The notes under the pieces: generated by a model
What the model was told of the DNA's origin: nothing
Seen by the model: only the letters and a program-made list of their open reading frames with translations
Database searches by the model: none
Shown: positions 22,276-33,336 of the stretch, piece after piece
Position numbering within the stretch: the stretch's first letter is position 1
Layout of the letters: every line of letters begins with the position of its first letter
DNA from: Argyresthia goedartella
Taxonomy: Eukaryota > Arthropoda > Insecta > Lepidoptera > Argyresthiidae
Length of the DNA stretch: 64,000 nucleotides
Reading direction: 5' to 3'
NCBI GenBank assembly: GCA_949825045.1
Contig: OX463813.1
Location: 25,960,001-26,024,000 of the forward strand
Translations under genes and position numbers: made by a program

Positions 22276-22700
22276 TTATTTTCGCCACTGAAACTGAGCA
22301 ACACAAACAAGCTTACGTACTACATTCTTTCTTCTACCTTTACCAACATCCTCATCTTCCTCACTTTTGTTAATATCGCTATCATATTCATCATTTTCGT
22401 CTGCAGTTGAATTTCCATCTATACCGGTTTCCTCACTTTTGTCTTCATTTGACATTACTTCGGTATCGCTTTTGTCATTCTTTCTGTATAATTCATATTG
22501 TTTAGCCTCATCTTTATTTGGCATGATTCCGTCATTTTGCTAACTCTTGTCCTTATTTGGCATTTTTACGTCATATTTCTCGATCTCATCCTCATTTGAC
22601 ATTTTTTCTTTAGCATTACCCTCATTTTCTTTATTTTCTCCTTCAATGGTATTGCTGATATCTTCCTCAGTTTTTTTTTTCATTGTTATGGACATTTTTC
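22276..22700 (-). pseudogene. Acidic Lys/Glu-rich ORF facing the transposase
   Basis: The minus strand encodes an 82-codon frame (22276-22524) with repeated MPNKDE, MSNEDKSEE and EEDEDVGKG motifs. Upstream, after one stop, the same style continues (MSNEDEIEK, GENKENEGNAKEK) to about 22690. Further upstream (22860-22950) a short frame contains SWPKRNAKRK and PEEDW, weakly like the start of DUF4806-type proteins that I recall beside such transposases. It may be the second gene of the same decayed element. No catalytic motif is visible. Confidence 0.4.
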
Positions 22701-23249
22701 TGTTTTTTTCTTAAGTCATCATCTTTACTTTCTTATCTTTATTTGTAGCGTTTAAATCCACTTTTTTTTTCAGACAGTGTGTTCCTCGTTTTTTTATTTT
22801 TGACCTTGTATCTTTTTTCTTTCATAATCTCAATATTAGAACAGCATAAACGCCCAATCTTCTTCGGGCATGGAATCCTCCATTTTACATTTCCTTTTGG
22901 CATTTCGTTTTGGCCACGAAAGGATACTTTTTTTAATATCTTTGATGGTATGTACGATACACAACGACATTCTGAAATAAAAAATATAAATTTAGTGATT
23001 AGTCCATTGTAAGTAAAAAGTGTAAATTAAAGTATCACACAAAAAAACAGGAAAGTCAGGCAATGATACTGAACAACTTTCCCTTTTATATGGATCCTGA
23101 CAATAGTCCCGAAATAAAAAAGAAAAAGTTGGCAAAATTAGCAGCCCACGATTAAACCTAATTAGTTAGATCAATTGAGCTTACGAATGTGAATTTATAT
23201 TATTTATATAGTAATTTGGTATGAGATATTAAAGAGAGAGATTGCGCAG

Positions 23250-23441
23250 CTACGCTTGTCTCAGAAACAAATCGAATGGCCCAAAATGTAGATATGTGAG
23301 CAGTGAAAATAAAAGTTGCTCTGATCAAATCGATTTCGCACAGAATTTTGTTCAGAATGATGTCCCTAACGACCCGCATTCGGTTTATAATCCCCGTCAT
23401 AAAGCCCCTTTCTTTTATTTGTTCCTGAGACAAGCCTAGCG
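23250..23441. mobile_element. Small MITE with TIRs of about 24 bp
   Basis: 'gcttgtctcagaaacaaat' at the left is inverted at the right as 'atttgttcctgagacaagc', with weaker matching outwards. There is no ORF of note. Confidence 0.65.
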
Positions 23442-25042
23442 TGCACAACCCGCTGTCTTTAACAGTTCATACCGAATGTTTAATGGAGATAGAATTTGTC
23501 TGTTTTTGTAAGCTGAATTAGTATAAATAAAGATCGAATCATACAAAAACTTCTTTTAAGTTACGTTTTTTAAAGAGATTTCATCATAAAATATTTTAAA
23601 AGTATTTGAAAAATATGCAGTTATATGCATTGTGCTTCATATTCAGGTTTTTAAATTTTCTCACGGATCTCCGATTAAAACAGAAAATAGTTACTACAGG
23701 TTCTAATATTCACTCATTTGATACTTCGAAGGTGGCTAATGGGTGATTTTTGGATGTGCAGGTTTAAAAAAAGGCGTAAATAAGTGAATATTGCGACTGC
23801 AAGTTCTTGGTTTGATCGCCATGATTAAAAGATGGCGAATGCAAATAACAAACATTTTGAGAAGATTATAATTGTACCAAGTTAACAACGTAAGTTTGAC
23901 ACGTATCTGATACATCCTAACATTACAACAATCGAACTAGGACCCTCAGATTCCAGATTTATAACAGAGAAAATAAAATTGAGGTTATGTTTTGATTTGA
24001 TTTTCAATTTTTTTTGGAATAATCTGCATCAAATCGATGGCGCGTTAAAATCTAATAAGAAATATAATATGCACTTCACAGTGAAATCCAAATTACACCG
24101 GTTTTCTCCTTTTCTATGCCAGTATTTACATGCGAACTGTAATCATGTTAAAATATGACGTTGTTTAGCACAACAGCAATAACAGCTTTTCGCATAAATG
24201 CAGCACAGACTTACCTTGTAACATTGAGGTAATATTTTTATTCAATGGTGTCACCACTCTTTTAGAACTGGTGAACGAATCAACAAACTGAATCATTCAT
24301 GCAATTCATTCGTTCAATCCGCATAATTTGCACTTGAAGTTATAATTTTCACCAACGGTAGTAATTAGAACTTCTTTAGACCTTATGAGGGTTTAAAAAT
24401 AGGCTGCTATTTTTCTCCTTTTGGTAATAAACGGGTTCTATAAGGGTTCTAACCACCCATATAGCACTTTCGTTAAGTAACAAAATTCTCTTTGCGTAAC
24501 AATTTGATATCATATGGCACCTTTTTGCCACTAACTGTGCTGCTTGGATTGTGCATTTACTGTCGGGAAGCATCATTTTGTGAAGTGGAACTGATGTCGA
24601 GGACTACAGATGTCCACCGGAACTGCTCAATACAAGGTAGACTACAACAGGTTGCGGTATGGTAACTTTATTAAGGTAGGTCAGTAATGTATGCTCGTCA
24701 TCACGCGTCATCGTGAAATGGAAGTGATGGTGACGTACTTACCAGGAGAGCTTCTCAGCAATTCATTAACATAGGTCAGGATCTGATGATGGGGTCATGG
24801 AGAAATTAAGGGTTTGTTTTAATTAATGCCGACACGTAAGGGTATGTTTTGTAACAAATGGGGTTCAATTGAAGCAGTTTTTTTCTAAAGTGTAAAACTT
24901 TTGAAAAAAACGTCCTTTTAATGAAATTATCATTCCTCAGTTATTTTCTGGTCAATGAAAATCACTTAGTGCCGATTTCCCGCCACAGCTCAGCGTTAGA
25001 CCACGTTAGGATATGCTTTAAACTGAAAGAGAAACTTATAGC
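23442..25042. other. Non-coding stretch, old repeats only
   Basis: AT-rich, with no gene found. A fragment of the 'aaccgacttca' repeat end lies at about 24773-24815 and motifs similar to the transposon leader occur at 24370-24450. Confidence 0.4.
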
Positions 25043-25122
25043 CAGTTGCAGAAACGATCTATAAATTTGAAAGCCCCGCAAAATGCTTTAAAATTTATAG
25101 ATTTTTATCGTTTCTGCAACTG
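25043..25122. repeat. 80-bp hairpin MITE
   Basis: 'cagttgcagaaacga' is perfectly inverted as 'tcgtttctgcaactg' at the right end. The match continues inward imperfectly through 'ctataaattt' and 'aaatttatag'. Confidence 0.75.
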
Positions 25123-25599
25123 TTTGTTATTTTTTTAAATTACATATTTTGTAAACATGGCTCTTATTTCTGAGTACATCATGTTCATGACAGTTCACAC
25201 GCCTTAACGTTACGCCCAATAGCGTTTTGTGGGCCTTTCATATTTAAAGATCTGTAACTCAGTGCATGATACAATTAATGCGGAAATCTAAACTGAAGTG
25301 ACATTCTTAATGACATGATACGACAAAATGATATCAACAAAGTGATAGTTGAGCTGATATTAGGCTTTGATTGATTTACAAGCAATGGAGGGGAATTTCA
25401 GAATTACGTATTCAAATAGGCTAAACGAATAAAAAGACTCATCAATGTCAAAATTGTACATCTAGCCTCTCTACATAGCGTCACGTTTTTTCTCATACGG
25501 GGTGGCGAGGCATAGTTGTCAGTTATCAAAAATTTGCTGATGGCCGCAACTTAATCTGCGTGTTCCTAGGACTTTTCATTTACCGAGAGAACATTACCC

Positions 25600-25757
25600 C
25601 CTTCTAGGGCAGTCGGATAAAAAGTAACCTATATGTTAATCTAGCTCATAAACTATCTCTGTGCTAAATTTTATTCAAATCCGTTCAGCCGTTTTAGCGT
25701 GATTGAGGCACAAACACACAAAAATCCATCCATACTTTCACATTTATAACATTAGTT
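25600..25757 (+). repeat. Dispersed repeat, 'aaaaagtaacctat...cacatttataa' type
   Basis: The landmarks 'cggataaaaagtaacctat', 'aaattttattcaaatccgtt', 'cagccgttttagcgtgattg' and 'actttcacatttataacatt' follow the order of a repeat extremely common in Lepidoptera. Confidence 0.6.
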
Positions 25758-26071
25758 GGTTTGCATTCCAATTTGCGTGACAACCACGCCACAGCTATTG
25801 TGAAGATATCCTCGACTGGCTCCCCAAATTTTACTAAAAGTGTAGGTTTATGATGTAGAAATAGAATAGAAATAGAAAATCTTTATTTGTAAAACATAGG
25901 TTACATAAAAAGGTCTTAGCAATATATTTAGGTGGTATCTCTATGCTTGGCGCAGTGGCATACAAATATTATATAAGGCAATCCTAAGATCGCCTTTATG
26001 AGGTCAATAAACAGTGTCAATAAAAGTGTAATTATGTACAAGTAGGTAGTCAGCGGTATAAGTGGTAGATT

Positions 26072-28948
26072 TTAAACAATGTCTAAGAAATATTCATTGA
26101 TTGAGTAATATGCTTTAGATGTTAGCAATTTCTTGAAATTATATTTAAAAACGCTTATATTATTCATAACTCTTAATGCCTCCGGTAGTTTATTGTATAT
26201 TCGGGTGGACATGCCAAATATACTTTTATCATAATAAGCAGATTTACGTGGGTAAGCGCACAGCTTGTTTTTATTTCGTTTACTCTTCATGAAATTAAAT
26301 AGATGAAGATTAGACTTGACAAACACTGCAGTTTCAAATATATAGAGTGAAGGAACTGTTAATATTTTAAGACTAATAAAATGGCTCTTGCAAGATTCTG
26401 TACTATTAATATTGCATAAAGATCGTATACATTTCTTCTGTGCCTTAAAAATTACATCTATTTTAGTGGCATGTCCCCAAAACATTATGCCATATCTTAA
26501 GGATGACTCGACAAACCCATGATATGCCGTTAGCACAGCGTCCTTATTCACCTGTTTAGACAGCATGTATAAAGCATAAGAGAATTGACTTAATTTATTA
26601 CTCAGTATGTCTATGTGTGTATTCCATGACATGTTGTTATCAATGTGTAGCCCTAGGAATTTAGTCGACTCTGTTTCTTCTATTTGATTACCCTCATAAT
26701 TAATATTTAATGTCAATTGTTTTTTATGTCCTTTCCTGAATTTCATTAATTTGGTTTTACTTATATTAATTAAAAGATTGTTGTTCTGCAGCCAGTCAAT
26801 TAAACTTATTAAAGAATTATTTATGTCACATTCGTATGTATTAAGATTATGTCCAATAAATGTAACTGTGCTATCATCAGCGAAAAGTACCATGGGATGA
26901 TTTATACATTTTGGAATGTCATTAATGTAAATAAGGAACAATAATGGACCCAATACACTTCCTTGTGGTACTCCACATTTTATGTCCCTAGTGTCAGAAG
27001 AAAATGTCGATTCAGTTTTTGATATATTGCAGATTTGTGTAATTTGTGTCAGTTGTTTTCTATTACTTAAATAAGATTTGATGAGGTCATACGCGTTACC
27101 CCTAACACCATATGAGTATAGTTTATTTAAAAGTATATTGTGGTTAACATAATCGAAAGCCTTTGTTAAATCCATAAATAGAGACGTAACTGGTTTATCA
27201 CTATCAATATTCGTCATGATTTTGCTTAGAAATTCGTATATCGCCATATTAATATTTTTGCGTCTCCTAAAGCCTTTTTGTTCTTCTACCAATATGTTAT
27301 GCTTTTCAAAGTAAATGTATAGCCTATCATAGATGGCTTTCTCAATTATTTTAGAAAATATTGGTATAAGTGCTATAGGCCTATAGCAGTTCATATCTTC
27401 CCTATCGTCTTTTTTGAAAAGTGGTTTAACAATAGAGGTCTTAAGGCGATCAGGGAAGACTCCGTGTTCCAGGCATAAATTCGTCAAGTGGGAAAGAATC
27501 GGAGCAATATTAATGCTCACAGTTTTGACAATTTGTGTATTAACATCATCGTTACCAGTACTGTTGGTATTTTTAAGGCTTTTTATATGTTTCAAAATGT
27601 CAAGAGGAGATGTGGGAGTCAAAAATATAGAATCAATTTGTAGTGTCAGTGTTAGTTTATTTGTTTTAGTAGTGTTAGTATTTGGTTGTACTTGGTCAAT
27701 GAAATGATTATTAAAAGCTTGTGCAATTTTATTGGGCTCTTTTATTGGTACTCCAATGTATTTAATTATGCTTATGTTGTTTTTTGGTACATTGTTTTTA
27801 GCTTTATTAATTACACTCCATGTTGCTTTACATTTGTTAGATGATGTTTTGATAAGGTAGTCATTTTGCGACTTTTGTGTAAGATTTAGAACTTTCTTCA
27901 GTCGTTGTGTGTATTGTTTGAACTTATTTTTATTTTCATCGCTTGGGTTTCGTCTACATGTCCATAAACGTTCCCGTTTTCTTTTGCAACAACGTTTGAT
28001 ACCTTTAGTTATCCATTTAGATTTAGCCATTACATGTCTTTTTATCTTTTGCTCAGGGAAGCAAAGGCCATAAAACATTACAAACGTATCGTGAAATAAG
28101 TTAAATGCTTCATTCGGATTATTACATTCAAATACCTCAGAAAAACTCAATTGAGTAATATAAGTCACGAATTTACTTATGTTCTCTTGACTGTAGTCTC
28201 GTCTTTTGATGAAATAGTATTTTAGAAGACAACTTTTTTTGACAGGGCATTTAAGAATTTGTGCAGAGTGGTCTGACATGGCGAGTTCTATTACCTCACC
28301 ATTACTTCTTTGCACATTGTGGGCAAAATTGTCAAGGCATGTACCACTGTCTGGACGAGTTGGTTCTTTTATTTGTAGTTTTAGGTTATAAGCTGATAGA
28401 AGTTGTTCAAAAGTTTTTGTAGCATTAGAATTTGTTAACGTATCAATGTTAAAGTCCCCTGCTATTATAACTTTTTTATTTCTGTAACATGTCTGTCTAA
28501 GTATTTTATCTAGTATTTCGAAAAACCTGTCCAAATTGTCCTTCCTATTATTTTGAGTAGGTACCCTGTACATAGATATAATTATAATCTTATGTTCTAT
28601 TATTTCTATACCACAACATTCAACTATATTTGATATACTGCATTTCTGTATCTCTTTAATTTCCTTAAATTCATGATGTTTACTTATTAATATACAGGAC
28701 CCCCCATTTCTGTTATTTCTACAGAAGTGTGTTGCTACGACAAAGTTCGGTATCTTTAATTGAGCTGTGTCTGCCGACACCATATTATGTTCGGTGATAC
28801 ATATAACGTCTATAGCCTTATTTTCATTTTTTAGTCGGTCTAATTGCACTGTGAGATAATCGGACTTGTTAATTAATCCATTTATGTTTTGGTGCAGAAT
28901 ATGAATGTTGTTATACACGAAAAAGATTATTGCTTGCTGCATTGTCAT
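26072..28948 (-). CDS. LINE ORF2: endonuclease-reverse transcriptase, intact
   Basis: A 958-codon uninterrupted frame. The AP-like endonuclease occupies the N-terminus: HQNINGL (N21), ITEHN (E53), GDFNID (164-169) and SDHS (225-228). The reverse transcriptase follows: YRPIALIPIFSKIIEK (522-537), FMDLTKAFDYVNHN (591-604), CGVPQGSVLGPLLFLIY (658-674) and the catalytic FADD (689-692). The C-terminal part has the usual thumb and a NKLPEALR element. The enzyme would nick target DNA and reverse-transcribe its own RNA at the nick. The first ATGs (28948 and 28942) lie inside the end of ORF1, so ORF2 probably depends on reinitiation or coupling. All catalytic residues that I can check are present. Confidence 0.93.
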   Translation of the reverse strand: MTMQQAIIFFVYNNIHILHQNINGLINKSDYLTVQLDRLKNENKAIDVICITEHNMVSADTAQLKIPNFVVATHFCRNNRNGGSCILISKHHEFKEIKEIQKCSISNIVECCGIEIIEHKIIIISMYRVPTQNNRKDNLDRFFEILDKILRQTCYRNKKVIIAGDFNIDTLTNSNATKTFEQLLSAYNLKLQIKEPTRPDSGTCLDNFAHNVQRSNGEVIELAMSDHSAQILKCPVKKSCLLKYYFIKRRDYSQENISKFVTYITQLSFSEVFECNNPNEAFNLFHDTFVMFYGLCFPEQKIKRHVMAKSKWITKGIKRCCKRKRERLWTCRRNPSDENKNKFKQYTQRLKKVLNLTQKSQNDYLIKTSSNKCKATWSVINKAKNNVPKNNISIIKYIGVPIKEPNKIAQAFNNHFIDQVQPNTNTTKTNKLTLTLQIDSIFLTPTSPLDILKHIKSLKNTNSTGNDDVNTQIVKTVSINIAPILSHLTNLCLEHGVFPDRLKTSIVKPLFKKDDREDMNCYRPIALIPIFSKIIEKAIYDRLYIYFEKHNILVEEQKGFRRRKNINMAIYEFLSKIMTNIDSDKPVTSLFMDLTKAFDYVNHNILLNKLYSYGVRGNAYDLIKSYLSNRKQLTQITQICNISKTESTFSSDTRDIKCGVPQGSVLGPLLFLIYINDIPKCINHPMVLFADDSTVTFIGHNLNTYECDINNSLISLIDWLQNNNLLINISKTKLMKFRKGHKKQLTLNINYEGNQIEETESTKFLGLHIDNNMSWNTHIDILSNKLSQFSYALYMLSKQVNKDAVLTAYHGFVESSLRYGIMFWGHATKIDVIFKAQKKCIRSLCNINSTESCKSHFISLKILTVPSLYIFETAVFVKSNLHLFNFMKSKRNKNKLCAYPRKSAYYDKSIFGMSTRIYNKLPEALRVMNNISVFKYNFKKLLTSKAYYSINEYFLDIV

Positions 28949-30353
28949 TCGTGTTTGTGCTACTGTCGATTTTGTTCAAGTCATTATTTCCTAAATTAAC
29001 ATTATTAATAGCATTAATTAAATTATCATTTCTATCATTGTCATGAATTAAATTATCATCAATATTATTATTAGTTATGTCAGTATTCGTGCCAATATCC
29101 ATTGTATTATTTGTATTCAGAGTAGGGTCATTCTGATTTTGATCCGTTTGTACATATTTATCTACCATTTGTTTGTCATGTGTATGCGTGTTGACTGAGC
29201 GAATGTATGCAGTTCTTTGTGTGGCGTAGTCAAGTTGGAGAAGTTTTCTCAGCAACAGTCTACTCAATATTCTTGTGAAGAGTGGTCCTCTCGGGAGAAA
29301 TCGGTTGTAATTCATGTCTAGGAATGATACATTGTCGTATTTACCGCATATAAATCTAAGTTCATAATTAAGTTTGCGTTTTTGTAGTTTGTTACAATAC
29401 GGAATTTCGCAAACTATTAAGTTGACACCTTTGTTTGACTGGAGCCACACTATTAGGCTCGACGTGAACTCGAATGGATCAGCTTCATTGATACCGCCCA
29501 TCAGCACTACGTAGTCGTCCTTGGTGAGTGTTGCGATTGCTGCCTTTTCTGTCGTAGTTACGTCGCTGAGTCTTGCACCTTGTTTCCAGAAGCTTGTGAC
29601 TAGGTAGTTGGAGCCCACCAGTATTTGGAGAGCGTTTCTGATGCCTCTCGCTTGTTGGTCCCCGATTATTACGATTCTTCGTCTTGATGTTTCTGTTTTG
29701 TTTTCATTATTGGTTTGAATAGTAATAGGTGGATGTGTGGTTGGTGTTTGACTGTTAGTCTCGTCACGAGTGGTCTCGATGGTGGTTTTCTTCGAATCAA
29801 TAGAAGTCTCTATCACTGTCTTGCTGTTACTTTCTTCTGGGGTCTTGATGGCGTTTGACACTTGATCACATTCTGTGTGATTGGTTTTTTCGCTTTGCTC
29901 CGGTATAGCACTCTCATCACCATTTTTATCAGTGTTTTTGATGTCATCTTTAATAAGGAATTGTATTTTTCTATTCGGGTTACTGTGTGAAGGTGATTTC
30001 TTGGGTTTTTTCCTTCGTCTTGCAGTTAAGGGAGTCATGACTGTCTCAGAAAACCTAAATGTTTTATATACCTCAATTAGTTTGTTAGATTTTTCTATTT
30101 CCTTTTGAAGTCTCTGGTTTTCAGTGAGAAGATTTTCAATTTCCTGGTTAGCTGAATCAAGGTCATTTCTAAGTTTCTCAAGTTGTTCATTTGTATTTGA
30201 ATTGTGGCTGATGTCGCACGATGTGTTCGGAAGACTTCTATTTAGATCTTCAAATAAGGATGAGCTTGATTCATCACCACATGAATTGCTTCGGTGCCTG
30301 TATTGAGTTCTAAGTGTTACATAGTCGTTGTGATCCATGATACTTTGATCCAT
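28911..30353 (-). CDS. LINE ORF1: coiled coil plus SGNH/esterase-like domain
   Basis: 480 codons. A Leu/Glu-rich coiled coil spans residues 55-97, followed by a basic patch (RRRKKPKKS, 112-120) and a Ser/Thr-rich linker. From about 225 an SGNH-hydrolase-like domain begins with RRIVIIGDQQARGI and includes VVLMGGINEAD and VSFLDMNYNRF, ending near 370. The C-terminal 100 residues are Asn/Asp-rich and of low complexity. CR1-type LINEs often have such an esterase-like ORF1. Here the nucleophile position of the GDS block is Gln (GDQ) and the block-III motif reads GGINE instead of G-x-N-D, so it is probably a non-catalytic RNA-binding or assembly protein. It overlaps ORF2 by 38 bases. Confidence 0.85.
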   Translation of the reverse strand: MDQSIMDHNDYVTLRTQYRHRSNSCGDESSSSLFEDLNRSLPNTSCDISHNSNTNEQLEKLRNDLDSANQEIENLLTENQRLQKEIEKSNKLIEVYKTFRFSETVMTPLTARRRKKPKKSPSHSNPNRKIQFLIKDDIKNTDKNGDESAIPEQSEKTNHTECDQVSNAIKTPEESNSKTVIETSIDSKKTTIETTRDETNSQTPTTHPPITIQTNNENKTETSRRRIVIIGDQQARGIRNALQILVGSNYLVTSFWKQGARLSDVTTTEKAAIATLTKDDYVVLMGGINEADPFEFTSSLIVWLQSNKGVNLIVCEIPYCNKLQKRKLNYELRFICGKYDNVSFLDMNYNRFLPRGPLFTRILSRLLLRKLLQLDYATQRTAYIRSVNTHTHDKQMVDKYVQTDQNQNDPTLNTNNTMDIGTNTDITNNNIDDNLIHDNDRNDNLINAINNVNLGNNDLNKIDSSTNTNDNAASNNLFRV

Positions 30354-30944
30354 GAGAATTTATTTTACTTCCAGTTGAATTAATTTGTGGTAGAAATCAT
30401 GAAATTATATTGAGTACACTACTAGATCCCGTACAAATTCATTTGATATATTTTCCGTGTGGTCTTACGTGAAACGGAACGTGCTCCAGCATATCGCTTA
30501 GTTACGTCACTCCACTCGTTGGTCTATTTTGAAACGCGCTTTCACTCCGTGACGTTGGTAGCCGTGCGGAATGTTATTTGTTTTGTTGTGCCAAGCAGCT
30601 GTTTATTTTGGAATGTGGGTGTATCAAATTAGAAAATTTGCGATTTAGCCGTTTAATTGTACTTTTAAATTGTGTTGATGTTTTTATAGTTATGCTTCTA
30701 TATGGTGTCCCGATTCCTTTATCCAGATTTTCTTATTTATCAGGCTATGATGTTGAATATTGGATTTGTGTACTCACAGTTTGAGGTTAGTTGAGTGGTT
30801 TTATTTAGTTATTTCTCCTTTTTCTGTTGTTTTTAGCACTGTTTCTTATATTTTTGGCTAGAGCCCTTTGTTTACGTGTTGTTGACAGCTGTCATTCTTC
30901 ATGTAAGGTTCCCTTTTATTAGGTACGACCTGAAACTAAATAAT

Positions 30945-31205
30945 AATAATACCTTGGACACTATTTAAACACATTGATCTAGCCCCAAACTAAGATCCCC
31001 TGTATCTTGGTTACTAGACAACGATACACATACTTATTAGATAAATATTATACTTAGATAGATAAACAACCATGACTAGGGTATAAAAATCCATTGTCAT
31101 CAAAAAATTATTTGCCCGCACCGGAACTCTAACCCGGGACCCTTGGCTTCATAGGCAGGGTCACTGCCGACTCAGCCATTCGAATGACAGACATGCAACA
31201 AATTT
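30945..31205 (-). mobile_element. tRNA-derived SINE, second family
   Basis: Read on the minus strand, the head has 'gaatggctgagtcggcagtg' and the B-box-like 'gggtcccgggttagagttcc'. The body includes 'gtgtatcgttgtctagtaac' and 'tagtttggggctagatcaat', and the tail is (ATT)n at 30945-30955. The head differs from the 'gacctctgtggcgcag' family, while the general layout is the same. It abuts the inferred 5' end of the LINE. Confidence 0.7.
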
Positions 31206-31275
31206 GGGAATGAAAATTTCGCCATCTTCTATTTCACTATCATTCCGAAACTTGGTATTTTTGTGTAGTTCAGAC

Positions 31276-31723
31276 TGTTCAGGCATTGTACTCTTTAATA
31301 TGTGGGTAAGTCACATAACTGCGGCGGACCGGTGCGAGAAGAAATTTGAGGGTAGCTCGACACACTCGACACCTCAAACCAGTGCGTCCTACACCGGCTC
31401 CCACATCGGATGCGTATCTCGGTTCCGGCGGAAGAAGAATTTCCAACCATTCAATCTGAACTGTATTGGGTGTTCTGTGTGCCTATAATAGGAGTGTCAG
31501 ACCTTATGGTGACATATGTGTGATAGCTGGCCAGCTCGGACCCGAAACCCAGATATTGGAGTGTTCTGAAGTTGATACGTGGCTGAAGGCGTGCCAGGGT
31601 CAATCAAGGTGAGTGGCTTATTTCATATTGAGGAGATGCATTGCCGTGGACTGTAACCCCTGGGGCGAACTAGAAAGATCAGGACCGTACCACTGGCTTG
31701 TCGAAGGGTTCCTTACACGAACA
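31276..31723 (+). repeat. 5' LTR of the BEL/Pao element
   Basis: 448 bp, beginning TGTTCAGG and ending ACGAACA. By eye it differs from the 3' LTR at about six positions (roughly 98.7% identity). The putative primer-binding site follows at about 31729 ('tggtcattcgagccgg'). Confidence 0.95.
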
Positions 31724-31878
31724 TAAAATTTGGTCATTCGAGCCGGATCGGTTTTTCATTAGATAGTTAGCTTGGGGTATCAGTAAGTTAGTAATTGATA
31801 TCGGTTAAGTTGCCGGTTAAATTTATGGTTTGGCTCCTACGGTCACGGTGGTTGTACTCGAGAGGCTAAATTTGAAAA

Positions 31879-33336
31879 ATGGCTAAAGCTATTGAAACTA
31901 AATTTAAAGTAAAATATGACTGGTTAAATCATAGTTTACAAATAGCGACTAGCAAAAGCCACAGTTCTGGCGTATTGTCGGCGCGGTCACGTAAGCTGGA
32001 TGAGTACTTTAAGGTTTTAACGGAGACATACGAAGACATACTGAGCCTCGATTCGGTAGACGATAGGGTTATCGCTAATTATGATGAAAAATACAAAGAG
32101 GCCACGGAGTGGTACAATCAGTTGGAAGCGGTGGCGGCGGCCTACCCGAACCTAGACGGCACGCACGTGCCGACCCAAAGTGCAGGGGCGGCAAGGTTGC
32201 CGCGAATTAACTTGACTTCGTTTGACGGTGACATATTTTCGTAGAGTAGCTTCATCAGCCTATTTACATCGTTGGTGTTGTCACAGAAGGACATTTCAAA
32301 AACGGAAAAGCTTCATTACTTTCTCTCTAACTTAGAAAACGAACCCAAGTCGCTTATAAAACACCTGCCAATGGTTGACGGTTCATTAGATATTGCAATG
32401 GATATTTTGAAGGGTAGATATGATAACAAACGGCTGCAAGCGGATTCGCACATTTCTCGGATATTACATTTACCGGCGATTATTAAGGGGGTAGGCCTCA
32501 GGGCAAAATTATTAAATCCGTTGTTAGAATCTACACGGGCATTAAAAAATTTAGGCCTGCCTATAGATGAGTGGAGCTATATTTTGTTGCATATTAGCCT
32601 CACAAAAATGCCGTTAGATATTAAATGCAGATTTGAGCAGCGATACGGCGGTAACACCTTAATTTTACCTACCTTTGACCAGTTAACTGAGTTTTTACAA
32701 AATGAATGCCGACTCATCGATACGGCGGCCATGGCAGCGGAGCATGCATCTTACGCGGACTGCACACGAAAACCGGCACGTAACGTGCATATTGCGGAAC
32801 GCAATAATAATAATAATAAATTTAGATCGGAATGGAACACTCGTAATTACGGTTCCGGAAAAAATAACAATTGTTATTATTGTAATTTATCGGGGCATAA
32901 CTTAGCCATTTGTTTTAAATTTGCAAATATGTCGCCTTATGAGCGTAAGGACTGGGTAAACATTAACGGCCTTTGCTTTAGATGTTTTGAAAGGCATCCT
33001 GCCGCGACATGCGACCGGCAGGTGCCCTGTAATCGGTGTGGAAACGTTGGCCATAATAAATTGATTTGTACGATGTCCACTGCGCGCTATTCACCGCCTC
33101 CGGAAGATAGGCAGCGTTCACGACAAGCAGCCGTCGCCTCACGCGATAGCCCGGCCATCGAAAAAGGGTCGCCTGGCGGCGGCGGCGGGGTGGGCATGCG
33201 TAATTATGAACTTGAATATGAATCTAGAGAGTTCCGGAATAATAATAATTATGAAAGCGGTCGGAATCGGAATCATTTAAGGAATAGGCTGTCGCGAAGT
33301 CCTAGCGGGGATCGGACGCCGCGTTCTCAAGAATAG
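31879..33336 (+). pseudogene. BEL/Pao gag: capsid and three zinc knuckles, one premature TAG
   Basis: A single frame from the ATG at 31879 to the TAG at 33334-33336, broken once by a TAG at 32242-32244 at a place where the family normally has Trp (after FDGDIFS, before SSFISLF). N-terminal gag features are followed by the long helical capsid region (KDISKTEKLHYFLSNLENEP). Three Cys-His knuckles then follow: CYYCNLSGHNLAIC, a Cys/His set at CFRCFERHPAATC, and CNRCGNVGHNKLIC. Gag packages the element's RNA into virus-like particles. The run of AAT codons at about 32804-32818 is a short microsatellite. The final stop is followed by CAATTA and an open continuation into protease; see findings. Confidence 0.88.

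Larger units (their letters stand above)
25857..30935 (-). mobile_element. Nearly full-length two-ORF LINE (jockey/CR1-like)
   Basis: On the minus strand: a 5' leader (from about 30935, boundary inferred from the neighbouring SINE), ORF1, ORF2, a 3' UTR of about 200 bp with 'caaataaagatttt', and a short repeated tail built on 'ttctattt' at 25857-25880. Both ORFs are open throughout and overlap by 38 bases (28911-28948). This is the only LINE in the window with complete coding capacity. A target duplication was not evident. Confidence 0.85.

Noticed and set aside
27414..27707. Plus-strand ORF opposite LINE ORF2
   Set aside because: Antisense shadow of a well-supported reverse transcriptase gene.
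32242..32244. Second UAG in BEL/Pao gag as a programmed readthrough site
   Set aside because: The following bases (AGTAGC) do not match a leaky context, and the position is a conserved Trp in the family, so it is a simple mutation.
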